From Bacillota bacterium (GTDB lineage Bacteria; Bacillota; Clostridia; Saccharofermentanales; Fastidiosipilaceae): a stretch of DNA of 64,000 bases. Positions 35,097-43,689 of this stretch are shown piece after piece. The translations under genes and the position numbers were made by a program. The stretch covers positions 62,001 to 126,000 of the forward strand of contig JASGUU010000044.1 of the NCBI GenBank assembly GCA_030057555.1, in the 5' to 3' direction. The stretch's first letter is position 1, and every line of letters begins with the position of its first letter. The notes beneath the pieces are model-generated. The model had not been told where the DNA came from. It did no database searches and worked only from the letters and a program-made list of their open reading frames with translations.

Positions 35097-37117
35097 CGAT
35101 CGAACTCGCTTCTGCCCGCAGCATAGGATACGGCGCCGTTCACCGGCTTCATTCCCGGTGTCTGGCGCATGGGATCGATGCCGCGGTTGCCGAGCGAAAC
35201 GTTGATGGAAGAGACGAAGTGCTCGTTGTCATTCGTTTTACGCAGCAGGCCGATGATGGTCTCTGTCACGTTGCTGTTCTCCAGCTGACCAAAGGCTTTT
35301 CGTATCGACCAGACGGCGTCGAGCGAACGGGGATCGAGCAGCAGCTCCTCGCGTCTGGTGCCGGAGCGGTTGATATCGATGGCCGGGAAGATACGGCGTT
35401 CGGAGAGTTTGCGGTCCAGATGAACCTCCATGTTGCCGGTACCCTTGAACTCTTCGAAAATCACCTCGTCCATGCGCGATCCCGTATCGATGAGAGCGGT
35501 CGCGACGATCGTCAGACTGCCGCCGTTCTCGATATTGCGCGCGGCTCCGAAGAAACGCTTCGGGCCATAGAGGGCACCGGGATCCAGGCCGCCCGACAGC
35601 GTGCGGCCGGTCGGACTGATCGTCAGGTTGTAGGCGCGGGACATGCGCGTGATGCTGTCAAGCAGAATGATGACGTCCTCACCCAGCTCAACGAGCCGCA
35701 TGGCACGCTCCAGCACCAGCTCCGTGATCTTGACATGGTTTTCCGGTGTCTTGTCAAAGGTGGAGTAGACGACCTCGCCGGTTATGGAGCGCTGCATGTC
35801 CGTCACTTCCTCGGGACGCTCGTCGATGAGGAGGACGATCAGGCGGGCCTTGGGCGAGTTGATGGAAATGGCATTGGCTATCTTCTGCAGCAGGATGGTC
35901 TTGCCGGCCTTGGGCGGTGAGACGATCATGCCTCTCTGGCCCTTTCCGATCGGGGCAATGAGGTCGATGATGCGGGTTGAGAATTCGTTTCTCGTCGTTT
36001 CGAGGTTAAAGCGCTCATTCGGATGAATGGGCGTCAGCTTGTCGAAATGGGGGCGGCGCATCATCTGGTCGGGCGGGAGATCGTTGACTGTCTTGATGAA
36101 ATAAATGGCCTGATAGCGGTCATTCTCGCGCTGGTTGCGCACGGGACCGCTGATGAGATCGCCGGGACGCAGCTGAAAGCGCCGGATAAACTGCGGCGGG
36201 ACATAGACGTCCCGGGGGCCCTGGATATAGTTTTCACGGCGCAGGAAACCATAGCCGTCCGGCATGATCTCGAGAACACCGGTGACTTCCTCGCCGGAAT
36301 CAATGCTCCGTGCAGCCCGCTGCGAGCCATCCTTTTCGTCGCGCGCGCCCGTGTCGGTTCGCCCGTCCCGGCGGTCCTGACGCTGTTTGCGGCGCTTATA
36401 ACGGCTCTGACGCTCCTCGCCCGCATCGGAGGCATCACCCGCCTCCCCCTCCTCCGCCGTCTCTGCGGCGGCATCAGCTGCCACGACGGCCGGCTCCTCC
36501 TCCTTTTCTGCCGCTTCAGGTCCTTCCTGTTCGCTTTCAGCGACAGAATCAGGCTCATCCTTTTTGCTGCGGGCAGTCTGGCGTCGTCCGGGCCGTTTCG
36601 CTTCCTCCTCCTCTTCTGCTGTTTCGGCAGGCGCGGACGGCTCCGCCTTTTCTGCTGTCTTTTTAGCCGTCGCTCTCTTTGCTGTCCGTTTGCGAGGTCT
36701 GGCCGCGGTGGCAGCTTCGCCGTCGCCTTCGGCGGCAGCGGCGGCTGCGGGAGGAGCTTCCTCTTCGGCCGCCGGCGGTGTCTCCATGACAGAGATCGTG
36801 CGGGACTCGGAGACAGTGCCCTCCGGTATATCGCCGTTGCTGACGGGCATCAGGACGGAACGTCTGCGGCTCTTGCGCTGGCGCTGGTCCTCTTCGAGCT
36901 GCCGCGAGGCAGCCGCGCGCCCGGGAGCCGCACGCTCGATGATTTCCGCCTGATTCGTTTCAGTGCTGGCTGAGGCTTCAGCGGTAAGTCGCTGCAGTTC
37001 GGCGATGAGTTCCGCCTTGGGCATGCGCTGGGCGCGACTGACAGGCATGATCCGGGACAGGCGAACCAGATTGACCAGATCCGCTTTCGTGCGCTTGCTG
37101 AAGTCGATGTCTTGCAT
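35093..37117 (-). CDS. rho: Transcription termination factor Rho with long disordered insert
   Basis: 674 residues, about 250 more than E. coli Rho. The N-terminal HeH-like Rho_N segment (1-48) is separated from the RNA-binding domain by about 220 residues of Glu/Ala-rich then Arg/Lys-rich low-complexity sequence (about 50-275). RNA-binding OB fold about 277-350 ([12 protein letters not shown]); ATPase with SPPKAGKT (400-407), [26 protein letters not shown] and the R-loop region [19 protein letters not shown]. All catalytic motifs are intact. A 25-residue C-terminal tail is also extra. GAGG precedes the ATG at 37117. A consensus promoter with a long leader lies upstream. Confidence 0.95.
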   Translation of the reverse strand: MQDIDFSKRTKADLVNLVRLSRIMPVSRAQRMPKAELIAELQRLTAEASASTETNQAEIIERAAPGRAAASRQLEEDQRQRKSRRRSVLMPVSNGDIPEGTVSESRTISVMETPPAAEEEAPPAAAAAAEGDGEAATAARPRKRTAKRATAKKTAEKAEPSAPAETAEEEEEAKRPGRRQTARSKKDEPDSVAESEQEGPEAAEKEEEPAVVAADAAAETAEEGEAGDASDAGEERQSRYKRRKQRQDRRDGRTDTGARDEKDGSQRAARSIDSGEEVTGVLEIMPDGYGFLRRENYIQGPRDVYVPPQFIRRFQLRPGDLISGPVRNQRENDRYQAIYFIKTVNDLPPDQMMRRPHFDKLTPIHPNERFNLETTRNEFSTRIIDLIAPIGKGQRGMIVSPPKAGKTILLQKIANAISINSPKARLIVLLIDERPEEVTDMQRSITGEVVYSTFDKTPENHVKITELVLERAMRLVELGEDVIILLDSITRMSRAYNLTISPTGRTLSGGLDPGALYGPKRFFGAARNIENGGSLTIVATALIDTGSRMDEVIFEEFKGTGNMEVHLDRKLSERRIFPAIDINRSGTRREELLLDPRSLDAVWSIRKAFGQLENSNVTETIIGLLRKTNDNEHFVSSINVSLGNRGIDPMRQTPGMKPVNGAVSYAAGRSEFDR

Positions 37118-37290
37118 AGTTACCTCGTACTGTTGTTCCCCTGGGCCAGATGTCTTTTTCCGTCATGAGCATGAAAGCGCTCTGAATTCAGGTACAAAAG
37201 AATGTGCATGGGGAAGATTCAAGAAGCTTGACCAGTTATGTTCGCAGACTGTATATGACGACAGGAAGGCTCCGCGAACCAGACAGAATA

Positions 37291-37320
37291 ATTATACGGA
37301 TGATATTCGGGGAGTGTCAA
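37291..37320 (-). promoter_or_regulatory. Consensus promoter of rho with long leader
   Basis: Minus strand TTGACA (37315-37320), 18-bp spacer, TATAAT (37291-37296). Transcription would start near 37284, leaving about 165 bases of untranslated leader, low in G relative to its surroundings, suitable for Rho autoregulation. The rest of the 272-bp gap to mreB holds nothing else I can support. Confidence 0.85.
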
Positions 37321-37389
37321 CCGTTCCGGCATCTATTTATTGATTTTCTGGCGAGTCATGTATTTCTCTGAGTTCCGCAGGCAAAGTTC

Positions 37390-38394
37390 TCAGTTGAGCG
37401 CCGTAAACTTGTCCATCATGGTCAGCGCCCGGCCCGTTCCGATGGCCACGCAGCGTTCCGGCTCGTCGGCGACGATGACATCAATTCCGACCTTTGACGT
37501 GAGCATGCGGTCCAGGCCGTATAGCAGGGAGCCACCACCGCTGAGCACGATGCCGCGGGCGCTGATGTCCGACAGCAGCTCCGGCGGTGTGCGCTCGATG
37601 ACACTGTGAATGGCCTCGAAGATCTGCGATACAGGCTCCTCAAGCGCCTCCATGGTCTCGGTCGAGGTGAGACGGATCGTGGAGGGCAGTCCCGTGATCA
37701 GATTGCGGCCGCGCACTTCTTCACTTAGTTCCTCTTCGCGCGGATAGGCGCAGCCGATGTGGATCTTCAGTTCTTCTGCCGTCTGTTCGCCGATGAGCAG
37801 ATTATGTTTGCGGCGCATGTAGCGGACGATGGCCTCGTTGAACTTGTCGCCGGCTATCTTCAACGACGCATCGACCACCGGCTCGGCCATCGAAATGACG
37901 GCGATGTCCGTCGTCCCGCCGCCGATATCGACAATCATGCTGCCCTGGGGACGGGTGATGTCGATGCCGGCGCCAATCGCTGCCGCGATGGGTTCGCGGA
38001 TCAGGAAAACCTCGCGCGCGCCGGCGTTGCGACAGGCATCCTCAACCGCCTTCTGCTCAACCTGGGTAATTTCGCTGGGCACACAGACGACAATGGTCGG
38101 TTTGAAATAGGAGGAAATGATGCCGCGGTTCACGCGTGAAATAAAGGTCTTCAGCATGACCTCCGTGACCTTGAAGTCGGAGATCACACCATCCTGCAGC
38201 GGACGGATCGCCTCGACAATATCAGGCGTACGTCCCAGCATGATCGCCGCTTCTTCGCCGACCGCCAGAACCTTTCCGGTGCGGGAGTTCACCGCTACGA
38301 CGGCAGGCTCCGAAAGAACGATGCCCTTGCCCTTGACATAAATCAGCACCATCGCGGTGCCGAGATCAATTCCGATGTCCAAGCCCAGTTTCAT
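37390..38394 (-). CDS. mreB: Rod-shape determining actin homologue MreB/Mbl
   Basis: 334 residues. Actin-like ATPase that guides lateral wall synthesis at the membrane. It has the phosphate-1 loop GIDLGTAMVLIYVKGKGIV, SEPAVVAVN, phosphate-2 IVDIGGGTTDIAVIS, the adenosine motif GIVLSGGGSLLYG, and the C-terminal CVAIGTGRAL. I start at ATG 38394 with AGGAG nine bases upstream. MreC and MreD do not follow, so it is more likely an Mbl-type paralogue than the dcw-linked copy. Downstream is the rho promoter. Confidence 0.94.
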   Translation of the reverse strand: MKLGLDIGIDLGTAMVLIYVKGKGIVLSEPAVVAVNSRTGKVLAVGEEAAIMLGRTPDIVEAIRPLQDGVISDFKVTEVMLKTFISRVNRGIISSYFKPTIVVCVPSEITQVEQKAVEDACRNAGAREVFLIREPIAAAIGAGIDITRPQGSMIVDIGGGTTDIAVISMAEPVVDASLKIAGDKFNEAIVRYMRRKHNLLIGEQTAEELKIHIGCAYPREEELSEEVRGRNLITGLPSTIRLTSTETMEALEEPVSQIFEAIHSVIERTPPELLSDISARGIVLSGGGSLLYGLDRMLTSKVGIDVIVADEPERCVAIGTGRALTMMDKFTALN

Positions 38395-38477
38395 ATATGA
38401 AGCTCCTGCCATAAAGTGCAAAAAGAAAAGCAGCTGACGGCTGTAGCCGCACTGCTACGATGTTGTCCGTGCTGTCG

Positions 38478-38507
38478 ATCATACCCAACTGTTCCGGCCA
38501 TCGTCAA
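38478..38507 (-). promoter_or_regulatory. Sigma-A promoter of mreB
   Basis: Minus strand TTGACG (38502-38507), 18-bp spacer, TATGAT (38478-38483). The leader of about 75 bases includes a small hairpin GTAGC/GCTAC. It lies back-to-back with the plus-strand promoter at 38535. Confidence 0.75.
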
Positions 38508-38534
38508 TTACCAGAAGGCAAATCGTGGGGGCGA

Positions 38535-38543
38535 TGCTAGAAT
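38535..38543 (+). promoter_or_regulatory. Extended -10 promoter for the membrane protein at 38594
   Basis: TGCTAGAAT (TAGAAT 38538-38543) with no clear -35; a leader of about 45 bases contains AGGAGG before the ATG. Confidence 0.45.
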
Positions 38544-38593
38544 AATGTTAAAAACGGTCCGGCCGAGGCCAGGCAGACAGGAGGTCCAGGAAG

Positions 38594-39451
38594 ATGCTGC
38601 ATGCTGCGATCGCCGTTCTCCTCATACTCCTGCAGCGTGTTGTCCTCCATTCCCCCCCGCCGCCGCCGCCTCTCTCCTTTCTCCTGCGTCTGGCCATCAT
38701 GGCGGGCCGCACGCTCTTCGCCTATGAACTTGTGCTGCTGCTGCAGCGGGGCAGAGATCTGCCCGCCATCTTTCTGCGTCTGGGCAGCGCGGCCGTGCTG
38801 AGCGAGCTGCTCTCCCGGCTGCTGAACGACCGCCTGCATCCTCTCGCCGTGGCGGCAGCCGATGACATGTTCAGCTTCGTCGCGGCCTTCGCCCTGATTG
38901 TTGGAATCCAGCTGCTCACGCGTTCCATGCCGGACATGCTGATGATGCTGCGGCCGGCGCCAGCCGGCTGCCGCGACAACACCTGTCCGCCGCTCTTCGA
39001 GCTGCGGGTCAATCTCGGCGGCATCACCATGCCGGTCTGGCAGGGCGTACTCCTCGGCTGCGGCTGCATTCTGGCGGCGCTGACGGCGGTTTATCTCCTG
39101 CAGCCGCTTGACTCCTTTCAAACCCTGGCCCTGACGGCTGTCCTCGACGGCGTCACAGCCCGCCTGGGTCCCTGGAGGTCGGAACGCAACCGCCAGATCC
39201 GGCGCAGCTGGCGCCTGCAGATGCTGGCCGTGCTGGCGCTGTTCAGCCTGCTCCTGGTTCTCATCGATATCGCCTGCGGAATCAGATCCCCTCTGCGCCT
39301 GCTGTCTCGCATGGGCACTCTGCTGGCCGTTCCAGTGCTGACCCTGCTGCCCCGCCGGGCACCGGAAGCCGGCCCCCGCTATCCCGTCCGGCTGTGGGTG
39401 CCGCTCTATGTGCTGCTGCGCCTGCTGGGCATGCTGTTCCTGTGTGTCTGA
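38594..39451 (+). CDS. Multi-pass membrane protein of unknown function
   Basis: 285 residues, very hydrophobic, about six to seven predicted helices (for example around 3-17, 30-50, 88-106, 148-168, 208-226, 236-252, 266-284). A proline run follows the first helix. The loop DNTCPPLFELRVNLGG separates the two halves. No family recognised. AGGAGG precedes the ATG with good spacing. Single-gene unit, divergent from mreB and convergent with the GH2 gene, so context gives no function. Confidence 0.72.
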   Translation: MLHAAIAVLLILLQRVVLHSPPPPPPLSFLLRLAIMAGRTLFAYELVLLLQRGRDLPAIFLRLGSAAVLSELLSRLLNDRLHPLAVAAADDMFSFVAAFALIVGIQLLTRSMPDMLMMLRPAPAGCRDNTCPPLFELRVNLGGITMPVWQGVLLGCGCILAALTAVYLLQPLDSFQTLALTAVLDGVTARLGPWRSERNRQIRRSWRLQMLAVLALFSLLLVLIDIACGIRSPLRLLSRMGTLLAVPVLTLLPRRAPEAGPRYPVRLWVPLYVLLRLLGMLFLCV

Positions 39452-39473
39452 TGGAACAGCGGACAGGACAGCC

Positions 39474-39491
39474 CGGATAGCAGCCTATCCG
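39474..39491. terminator. Hairpin between convergent genes at the GH2 stop
   Basis: Perfect 7-bp stem CGGATAG/CTATCCG with a four-base loop, overlapping the GH2 stop codon. No T-run on either strand, so a weak or Rho-assisted end at best. Confidence 0.3.
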
Positions 39492-41401
39492 CGCTGAACC
39501 CGGCGCACTTCGCCCAGGATATCCCGCAGCGCCTCCCGTCCGGCCCATTTGTTGACTTTGCGGTCATAGGTCAGGATGCCGTTGATCTCGTCTTCCACAT
39601 CGCTGACCTGCGTATAGACGCTGGCCGCCAGCTGCCGAACCGGCAGAATTTCCTCGCGGTACAGCGTTTCGAGGGCCGTCAGATAGGCGTCCCGATCCTC
39701 GAATTTTCTGTAGCCATAGACGCTCCGGGCGGCGCTGTGGCCGGGAACGCCGAGGGAATAGCCGCCAAATTCCGTCAGCGCGAGGGGTCGCCCATGCCTG
39801 TCCCTGCCGGCCCGGAACTTCCGGAAGTAGACATGCAGGCTGTAAAGGTCCGGACCGCCCTGGTCGTGCCAGCCACTGGCATGGTCGACCAGCCTCTCCG
39901 GATCCAGTGTTTTCATCAGACCGGCCAGCTCGACTGCGTCAAACTGTCCCCAGCCCTCGTTGAAAATGACCCACAGACAGAGAGAGACGGAGTTTTTCAG
40001 GGCAGACTGCGTTTCCCGGAGAATTTCCCTGTGCGCCTCGCGGGCGGCCTGGTCACGGCGACTCTCCCTGTCACCGCGACCGAAAAGGCGATAGCGGCTG
40101 TCTCTGAACCGGATGCCGACAAAGGGCAGAATGGCGATTACCCAGGGGCTGTACGGTCTGCCGCCGTTGACCAGGTCCTGCCAGACCAGCATGCCGAGGC
40201 GGTCACAGTGATAATAGAAACGCTGCGGCTCGATCTTGATATGCTTTCTCAGCATGTTGAAGCCCAGAGCTTTCATCGCCTGAATGTCATCGACAAAAAG
40301 ACGGTCGTCTGCGGGCGTATAGAGGCCGTCGGCGAAGTAACCCTGATCGAGGACGCCCAGATGCCTGCAGGGCTTCCCGTTCAGCAGCAGACAGGGCTCG
40401 CCGCCGGGAAAGGAGCCGATGCCGAAGGAGCGCATGCCGGCATATCCCCGCACCTGGTCCAGCAGCTCCCGGCCGGCACTCCAGAGCTCGAGGTGCCATG
40501 TATAGAGCCTGGGCTGCTCCGGTGTCCAGTACTCGAACAGAGCCGGTGAGATGCGTGCTGCCAGACTGCTCCGGCCCGCCGGCTCCAGGTCTGCGGAGCC
40601 GACCTCGACATCATCCAGGCAGAGGCTCAGTCTGGCCCTCGTACCCGGCGCCGCGATGTCGTCCAGTGTAAACGTAAAGGCAAACACCCGTTCATCGGGG
40701 TGCGGGGTGACCTCGCAGTCCCGGACGAAATTGGGCGGCAGGAACTCGAGCCAGATGGTCTGCCAGATGCCGCTGGAGGGCGTGTACCACATCCCCCCGC
40801 GTTTCAGCTTCTGCTTGCCGAAAGGAAGCAGACCCTTGTCCGAAGGATCCATGACGGCGATGACAATTTCGCAGCTCAGATGATCGTCGCCCGCGGCGAG
40901 ATGAGCGGTCAATTCACACGAAAACGGCAGATAGCCGTCCCGATGTGAGCCCACGAAATGTCCGTTGACCCAGATGCTGCATACCTGATCGATCGCGCCG
41001 GCATGGAGGAAGATGCGTTTTCCGGACACATGCCGGGGCAGAGCCACGCTGCGCCTGTACCACAGCACCTGATCCGGCAGCAGGAGTCTCTCCACACCGG
41101 AAAGTCTGCTCTCAGGTGCAAAGGGAACCAGAATGCGGCCTTCGGCGCGGAAGTCGCGATAGGCGGTTATCGGGCCCAGATCTTTGCTCTTAACGGCCAC
41201 GGCACTGACGGGATCGTAGTCGCTGTCTGTCCTGTCAAAAAAGGCATATTCCCAGTAGCCATTGAGATTCAGCCAGCTGTCGGCGGCCCGCTCCAGCTGC
41301 GGCCGGGGATATTCGGGCAGAACCGGCGCAGCGGGATCGCGCTCCAGCTCGCGCAGAAGCTGTTCGCCCGCGATGGTCCAGAGGTCATGTCTGAGAATCA
41401 T
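39485..41401 (-). CDS. Glycoside hydrolase family 2 protein (beta-glycosidase)
   Basis: 638 residues, cytoplasmic (no signal peptide). Order: sugar-binding jelly roll (about 45-225, WVNGHFVGSHRDGYLPFS), Ig-like domain (about 225-330), TIM barrel (about 330-630). Acid/base Glu482 in WVIFNEGWGQFD and nucleophile Glu544 in ALTEFGGYS are both present, so it should be active. The short GH2 architecture without C-terminal Bgal domains is closer to glucuronidase or general GH2 clostridial enzymes than to LacZ; substrate unknown. It is coupled by a 4-bp overlap to the MFS transporter, suggesting uptake and hydrolysis of one glycoside. Confidence 0.88.
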   Translation of the reverse strand: MILRHDLWTIAGEQLLRELERDPAAPVLPEYPRPQLERAADSWLNLNGYWEYAFFDRTDSDYDPVSAVAVKSKDLGPITAYRDFRAEGRILVPFAPESRLSGVERLLLPDQVLWYRRSVALPRHVSGKRIFLHAGAIDQVCSIWVNGHFVGSHRDGYLPFSCELTAHLAAGDDHLSCEIVIAVMDPSDKGLLPFGKQKLKRGGMWYTPSSGIWQTIWLEFLPPNFVRDCEVTPHPDERVFAFTFTLDDIAAPGTRARLSLCLDDVEVGSADLEPAGRSSLAARISPALFEYWTPEQPRLYTWHLELWSAGRELLDQVRGYAGMRSFGIGSFPGGEPCLLLNGKPCRHLGVLDQGYFADGLYTPADDRLFVDDIQAMKALGFNMLRKHIKIEPQRFYYHCDRLGMLVWQDLVNGGRPYSPWVIAILPFVGIRFRDSRYRLFGRGDRESRRDQAAREAHREILRETQSALKNSVSLCLWVIFNEGWGQFDAVELAGLMKTLDPERLVDHASGWHDQGGPDLYSLHVYFRKFRAGRDRHGRPLALTEFGGYSLGVPGHSAARSVYGYRKFEDRDAYLTALETLYREEILPVRQLAASVYTQVSDVEDEINGILTYDRKVNKWAGREALRDILGEVRRVQRG

Positions 41402-42711
41402 GCGCCTTTGCTCCCCGGATTCAGACGCCTCCCCGTCAGCTTCTTTCTCAGGGAGAAATAGAAGTACAGGGTGAACAGCAGAATCGCCGCGGCGCCCAGA
41501 AAGATGTTAGGCGTCGGAACCTTTTTCTCGCTGCCCAGCTCCAGATAGACCGCATCCGAGCGGGTAAACAGGGCCGATCCGATAAAGGGGCCGATGACCA
41601 TGGGAAGCATGACGCAGAAAATCATGCGGATACCCTGGAAACGTCCGGCCTTTCCTTTGGGTGTGTATTCGCGCAGCAGAGAGGTCGCCATGGTGGTCAG
41701 AATCAGATAGCTGGCCAGCATGATGAAGACGGCGATGCCGACGAACAGCATGGAGCGGACAAAAAACATGCCCACGAGCCCCAGCAGGGCGCTGGCAAAG
41801 GCATAGGGGAACGGATAGAGAAAGCCCCTCCTGTCAATCACTCTGCCGGCGAGTATGCTGGCCAGCGAGGAGGCAATGAGCACGATGCCGAGCAGGAGGG
41901 CATAATCTGCGAAGCCGAGATACTCCTGAATGTAGATGATGATGTAGGGCATATAGACCTGCATGGACACGGAAACCACGAAAAGCAGGCCGAGAGCGGC
42001 GTAGTAGACAGGATTCTGGACAAAAGCTTCACGGGAGAACGCATAGCGCAGATTGTCCCAGACTCCCGTCGCCGATGGCCTGATCTGGTCCGGGGGCAGC
42101 AGGACGAAGCCAAGCAGCCCGAGCAGCGCCGTCAGAGCACCGACGATGAGGAAGAAAAGACTCCACTTTCCGCCCTGTGCGAGCGGATCCAGCAGGCCGA
42201 AAACGAGCAGCATGGCAAGCAGGGGAAACGATGAGAGCAGTCCCTCGATCTTGCCCCGGTATTCGCGTGAGGGTATTTCCGAGACATAGGCATTAAAGAC
42301 GGCATCGTTGGCCGTCGAGCCGAAGAAGGTCATAACGAGATCCAGAAGGATGAGAAAGGCGGCGGTGAGCTCAGCCAGGTGCGCCGCCTGAGGGAAAAGC
42401 CTCCCTACAAATGAGGTGCTGCCCGCGGCAAAGAGGATGACGGAAATCCCCCACAGGAAGTAGCCGGCCGAGAGAAAGATCCTGCGCTTTCCGATCCTGT
42501 CCGACCATGCGCCCATGACCAGTGTGGTCAATGTGGCCACAATGGCCGACGCCGATACCATCAGGGCAATCCAGAAAGGATCTGTGGTAATGGTTCGGTA
42601 CATGAACAGGTTCAGGTACATGTTCTCGATAGACCAGGCGACCTGACCTGCCAGGCCGAAGAGGATGATGCCGAGCCAGGTGCGCAGGCTCAAAGCTCTC
42701 TTCTGCTCCAT
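41398..42711 (-). CDS. MFS transporter, probable sugar or glycoside symporter
   Basis: 437 residues, about 12 hydrophobic helices. It opens LRTWLGIILFGLAGQVAWSIENMYLNLFMY, with MGAWSDRIGKRRIF as the conserved loop 2-3 motif of the family. It resembles SLC45/GPH-like permeases. It lies upstream of, and overlaps, the GH2 gene, so it probably imports that enzyme's substrate. A good promoter and two inverted repeats lie upstream. Confidence 0.83.
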   Translation of the reverse strand: MEQKRALSLRTWLGIILFGLAGQVAWSIENMYLNLFMYRTITTDPFWIALMVSASAIVATLTTLVMGAWSDRIGKRRIFLSAGYFLWGISVILFAAGSTSFVGRLFPQAAHLAELTAAFLILLDLVMTFFGSTANDAVFNAYVSEIPSREYRGKIEGLLSSFPLLAMLLVFGLLDPLAQGGKWSLFFLIVGALTALLGLLGFVLLPPDQIRPSATGVWDNLRYAFSREAFVQNPVYYAALGLLFVVSVSMQVYMPYIIIYIQEYLGFADYALLLGIVLIASSLASILAGRVIDRRGFLYPFPYAFASALLGLVGMFFVRSMLFVGIAVFIMLASYLILTTMATSLLREYTPKGKAGRFQGIRMIFCVMLPMVIGPFIGSALFTRSDAVYLELGSEKKVPTPNIFLGAAAILLFTLYFYFSLRKKLTGRRLNPGSKGA

Positions 42712-42762
42712 AATGCCGTCCTTCCCCGAATCCTACTGAGTGTCTGGCACCCGTATCCTCTC

Positions 42763-42788
42763 ATGGCGGCGCAGATGGACACCGCCAT
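42763..42788. promoter_or_regulatory. Inverted repeat downstream of the MFS-GH2 promoter
   Basis: Perfect 7-bp arms ATGGCGG/CCGCCAT (42763-42769, 42782-42788), 12 bases apart, in the early leader. It may be an operator or an RNA hairpin. Confidence 0.4.
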
Positions 42789-42805
42789 TTGCTGTCCGAA
42801 CCATT

Positions 42806-42834
42806 ATTATAGATGGATGTCCCATCATCTTCAA
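42806..42834 (-). promoter_or_regulatory. Sigma-A promoter of the MFS-GH2 operon
   Basis: Minus strand TTGAAG (42829-42834), 17-bp spacer, TATAAT (42806-42811). The leader is about 90 bases. Confidence 0.8.
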
Positions 42835-42839
42835 AACTG

Positions 42840-42855
42840 CCGGTCATATGGCCGG
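42840..42855. promoter_or_regulatory. 16-bp palindrome just upstream of the MFS -35 box
   Basis: CCGGTCATATGGCCGG is symmetric except for one base pair. Its position directly upstream of the -35 hexamer fits an activator or repressor dimer site for the glycoside operon. Confidence 0.4.
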
Positions 42856-42863
42856 GGCACAGG

Positions 42864-42894
42864 AAAGCCCCTGTGACATAGACGCCACAGGGGC
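42864..42894 (-). terminator. Terminator after tRNA-Thr
   Basis: Perfect 9-bp stem GCCCCTGTG/CACAGGGGC (42867-42875, 42886-42894) with a 10-base loop, followed on the minus strand by TTTCCT. It starts 8 bp after the tRNA 3' end. Confidence 0.75.
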
Positions 42895-42901
42895 CAGGGC
42901 A

Positions 42902-42977
42902 TGGAGCCTGCGAGGGGACTCGAACCCCTGACCTGCTGATTACAAATCAGCTGCTCTGCCAGCTGAGCTACGCAGGC
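42902..42977 (-). tRNA. tRNA-Thr (anticodon TGT)
   Basis: 76 bases with an encoded CCA. Acceptor stem GCCTGCG/CGCAGGC; D arm with AGCTCAGCTGG; anticodon stem GCTGA/TCAGC with loop TTTGTAA, giving anticodon TGT, which reads ACA and other ACN codons; T loop GTTCGAG. Discriminator T before CCA. The 5' end shares 10 bases with the end of the DUF1858 gene, including that gene's TAG stop. Confidence 0.95.
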
Positions 42978-43183
42978 GATGAGGCGGACTCACCCTGGAA
43001 ATGGACGTTCAGATCATGGATCAGGGCGTCGATATCGAGGCCGTGTACGCGGGCGGCTTCCTCGATCGTCTCGCGGTTCGCCATCACGCAGCCGACACAG
43101 TGCAGTCCGTGCCGGAATAAGATCGGCACGACAGCGCGATCCATCATTATGATGTCCGCAATAATCATGTCTTTCGTAATCAT
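42968..43183 (-). CDS. DUF1858 domain protein
   Basis: 71 residues. MITKDMIIADIIMMD, VVPILFRHGLHCVGC, ETIEEAARVHGLDIDALIHDL: the complete DUF1858 domain with its CxxC pair (HCVGC). The domain is often found alone or fused to hybrid-cluster-linked redox proteins; the function is not settled. The TAG stop is contributed by the tRNA-Thr gene (its GCCTGCGTAG start), so the mRNA must end or be cut inside the tRNA. The ribosome site is weak. Confidence 0.88.
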   Translation of the reverse strand: MITKDMIIADIIMMDRAVVPILFRHGLHCVGCVMANRETIEEAARVHGLDIDALIHDLNVHFQGESASSPA

Positions 43184-43234
43184 AGGCCCGATGTATATCC
43201 TTTCGCCATTCTGACTGTGAGTCCGACAGACGAG

Positions 43235-43253
43235 GACCGGGCAGAGCCCGGTC
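43235..43253 (-). terminator. GC-rich hairpin after hup
   Basis: Perfect 8-bp stem GACCGGGC/GCCCGGTC with a three-base loop, 46 bp after the hup stop. No T-run follows, so its role as terminator is uncertain. Confidence 0.4.
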
Positions 43254-43298
43254 TCACGTACCGGAGCGCTGTTCCGGCGCCCGAAGCTGTCCGATGAA

Positions 43299-43574
43299 TT
43301 ACTTGTTAACCTTGTCCTTCAGACCCTTGCCAGGCTTGAACGCAGGCGCCTTCGACGCCGGGATCCGGATTTCTTCCTTTGTCGCGGGATTGCGGCCAAT
43401 GCGCTCGGCACGCATGCGCGTTTCGAATGTTCCGAAGCCCACAAGCACAACCTTCTCGTCGCGCATCAGAGCTTCCGTAATTGTATCAAGCATAGCGGAG
43501 ATGACAGTGTCGGTATCCTTCTTCGACAGTTTGGTCCGCTTCGCTACCTGATCGACCAGTTCGCTTTTGTTCAT
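43299..43574 (-). CDS. hup: HU-type DNA-binding protein
   Basis: 91 residues. MNKSELVDQVAKRT, VVLVGFGTFETRMRAERIGRNPATKE and the DNA-contacting arm IPASKAPAFKPGKGLK are the signature of HU. Nucleoid compaction and bending. AAGGAGG precedes the ATG. Single-gene unit with a strong promoter overlapped by a nested inverted repeat. Confidence 0.97.
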   Translation of the reverse strand: MNKSELVDQVAKRTKLSKKDTDTVISAMLDTITEALMRDEKVVLVGFGTFETRMRAERIGRNPATKEEIRIPASKAPAFKPGKGLKDKVNK

Positions 43575-43589
43575 GCTTAAGCCTCCTTA

Positions 43590-43623
43590 GGGCAGAGATA
43601 ATGATGCATTATCGGTTCTGCCC
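43590..43623. promoter_or_regulatory. Nested inverted repeat over the hup promoter -10
   Basis: Outer arms GGGCAGA/TCTGCCC (43590-43596, 43617-43623) and inner arms GATAATG/CATTATC (43597-43603, 43607-43613) form a 34-bp near-palindrome that contains the -10 box. It fits an operator dimer site or a cruciform-prone element that HU itself could bind. Confidence 0.55.
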
Positions 43624-43636
43624 TCTGGCCTGTCAA
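43608..43636 (-). promoter_or_regulatory. Sigma-A promoter of hup
   Basis: Minus strand TTGACA (43631-43636), 17-bp spacer, GATAAT (43608-43613). Leader of about 30 bases with AAGGAGG. Confidence 0.82.
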
Positions 43637-43689
43637 GCCGAAGGGCCCGAAAGGCTTATGTTTCAGGCTTTTTCCGGCTTTGGCGGACG

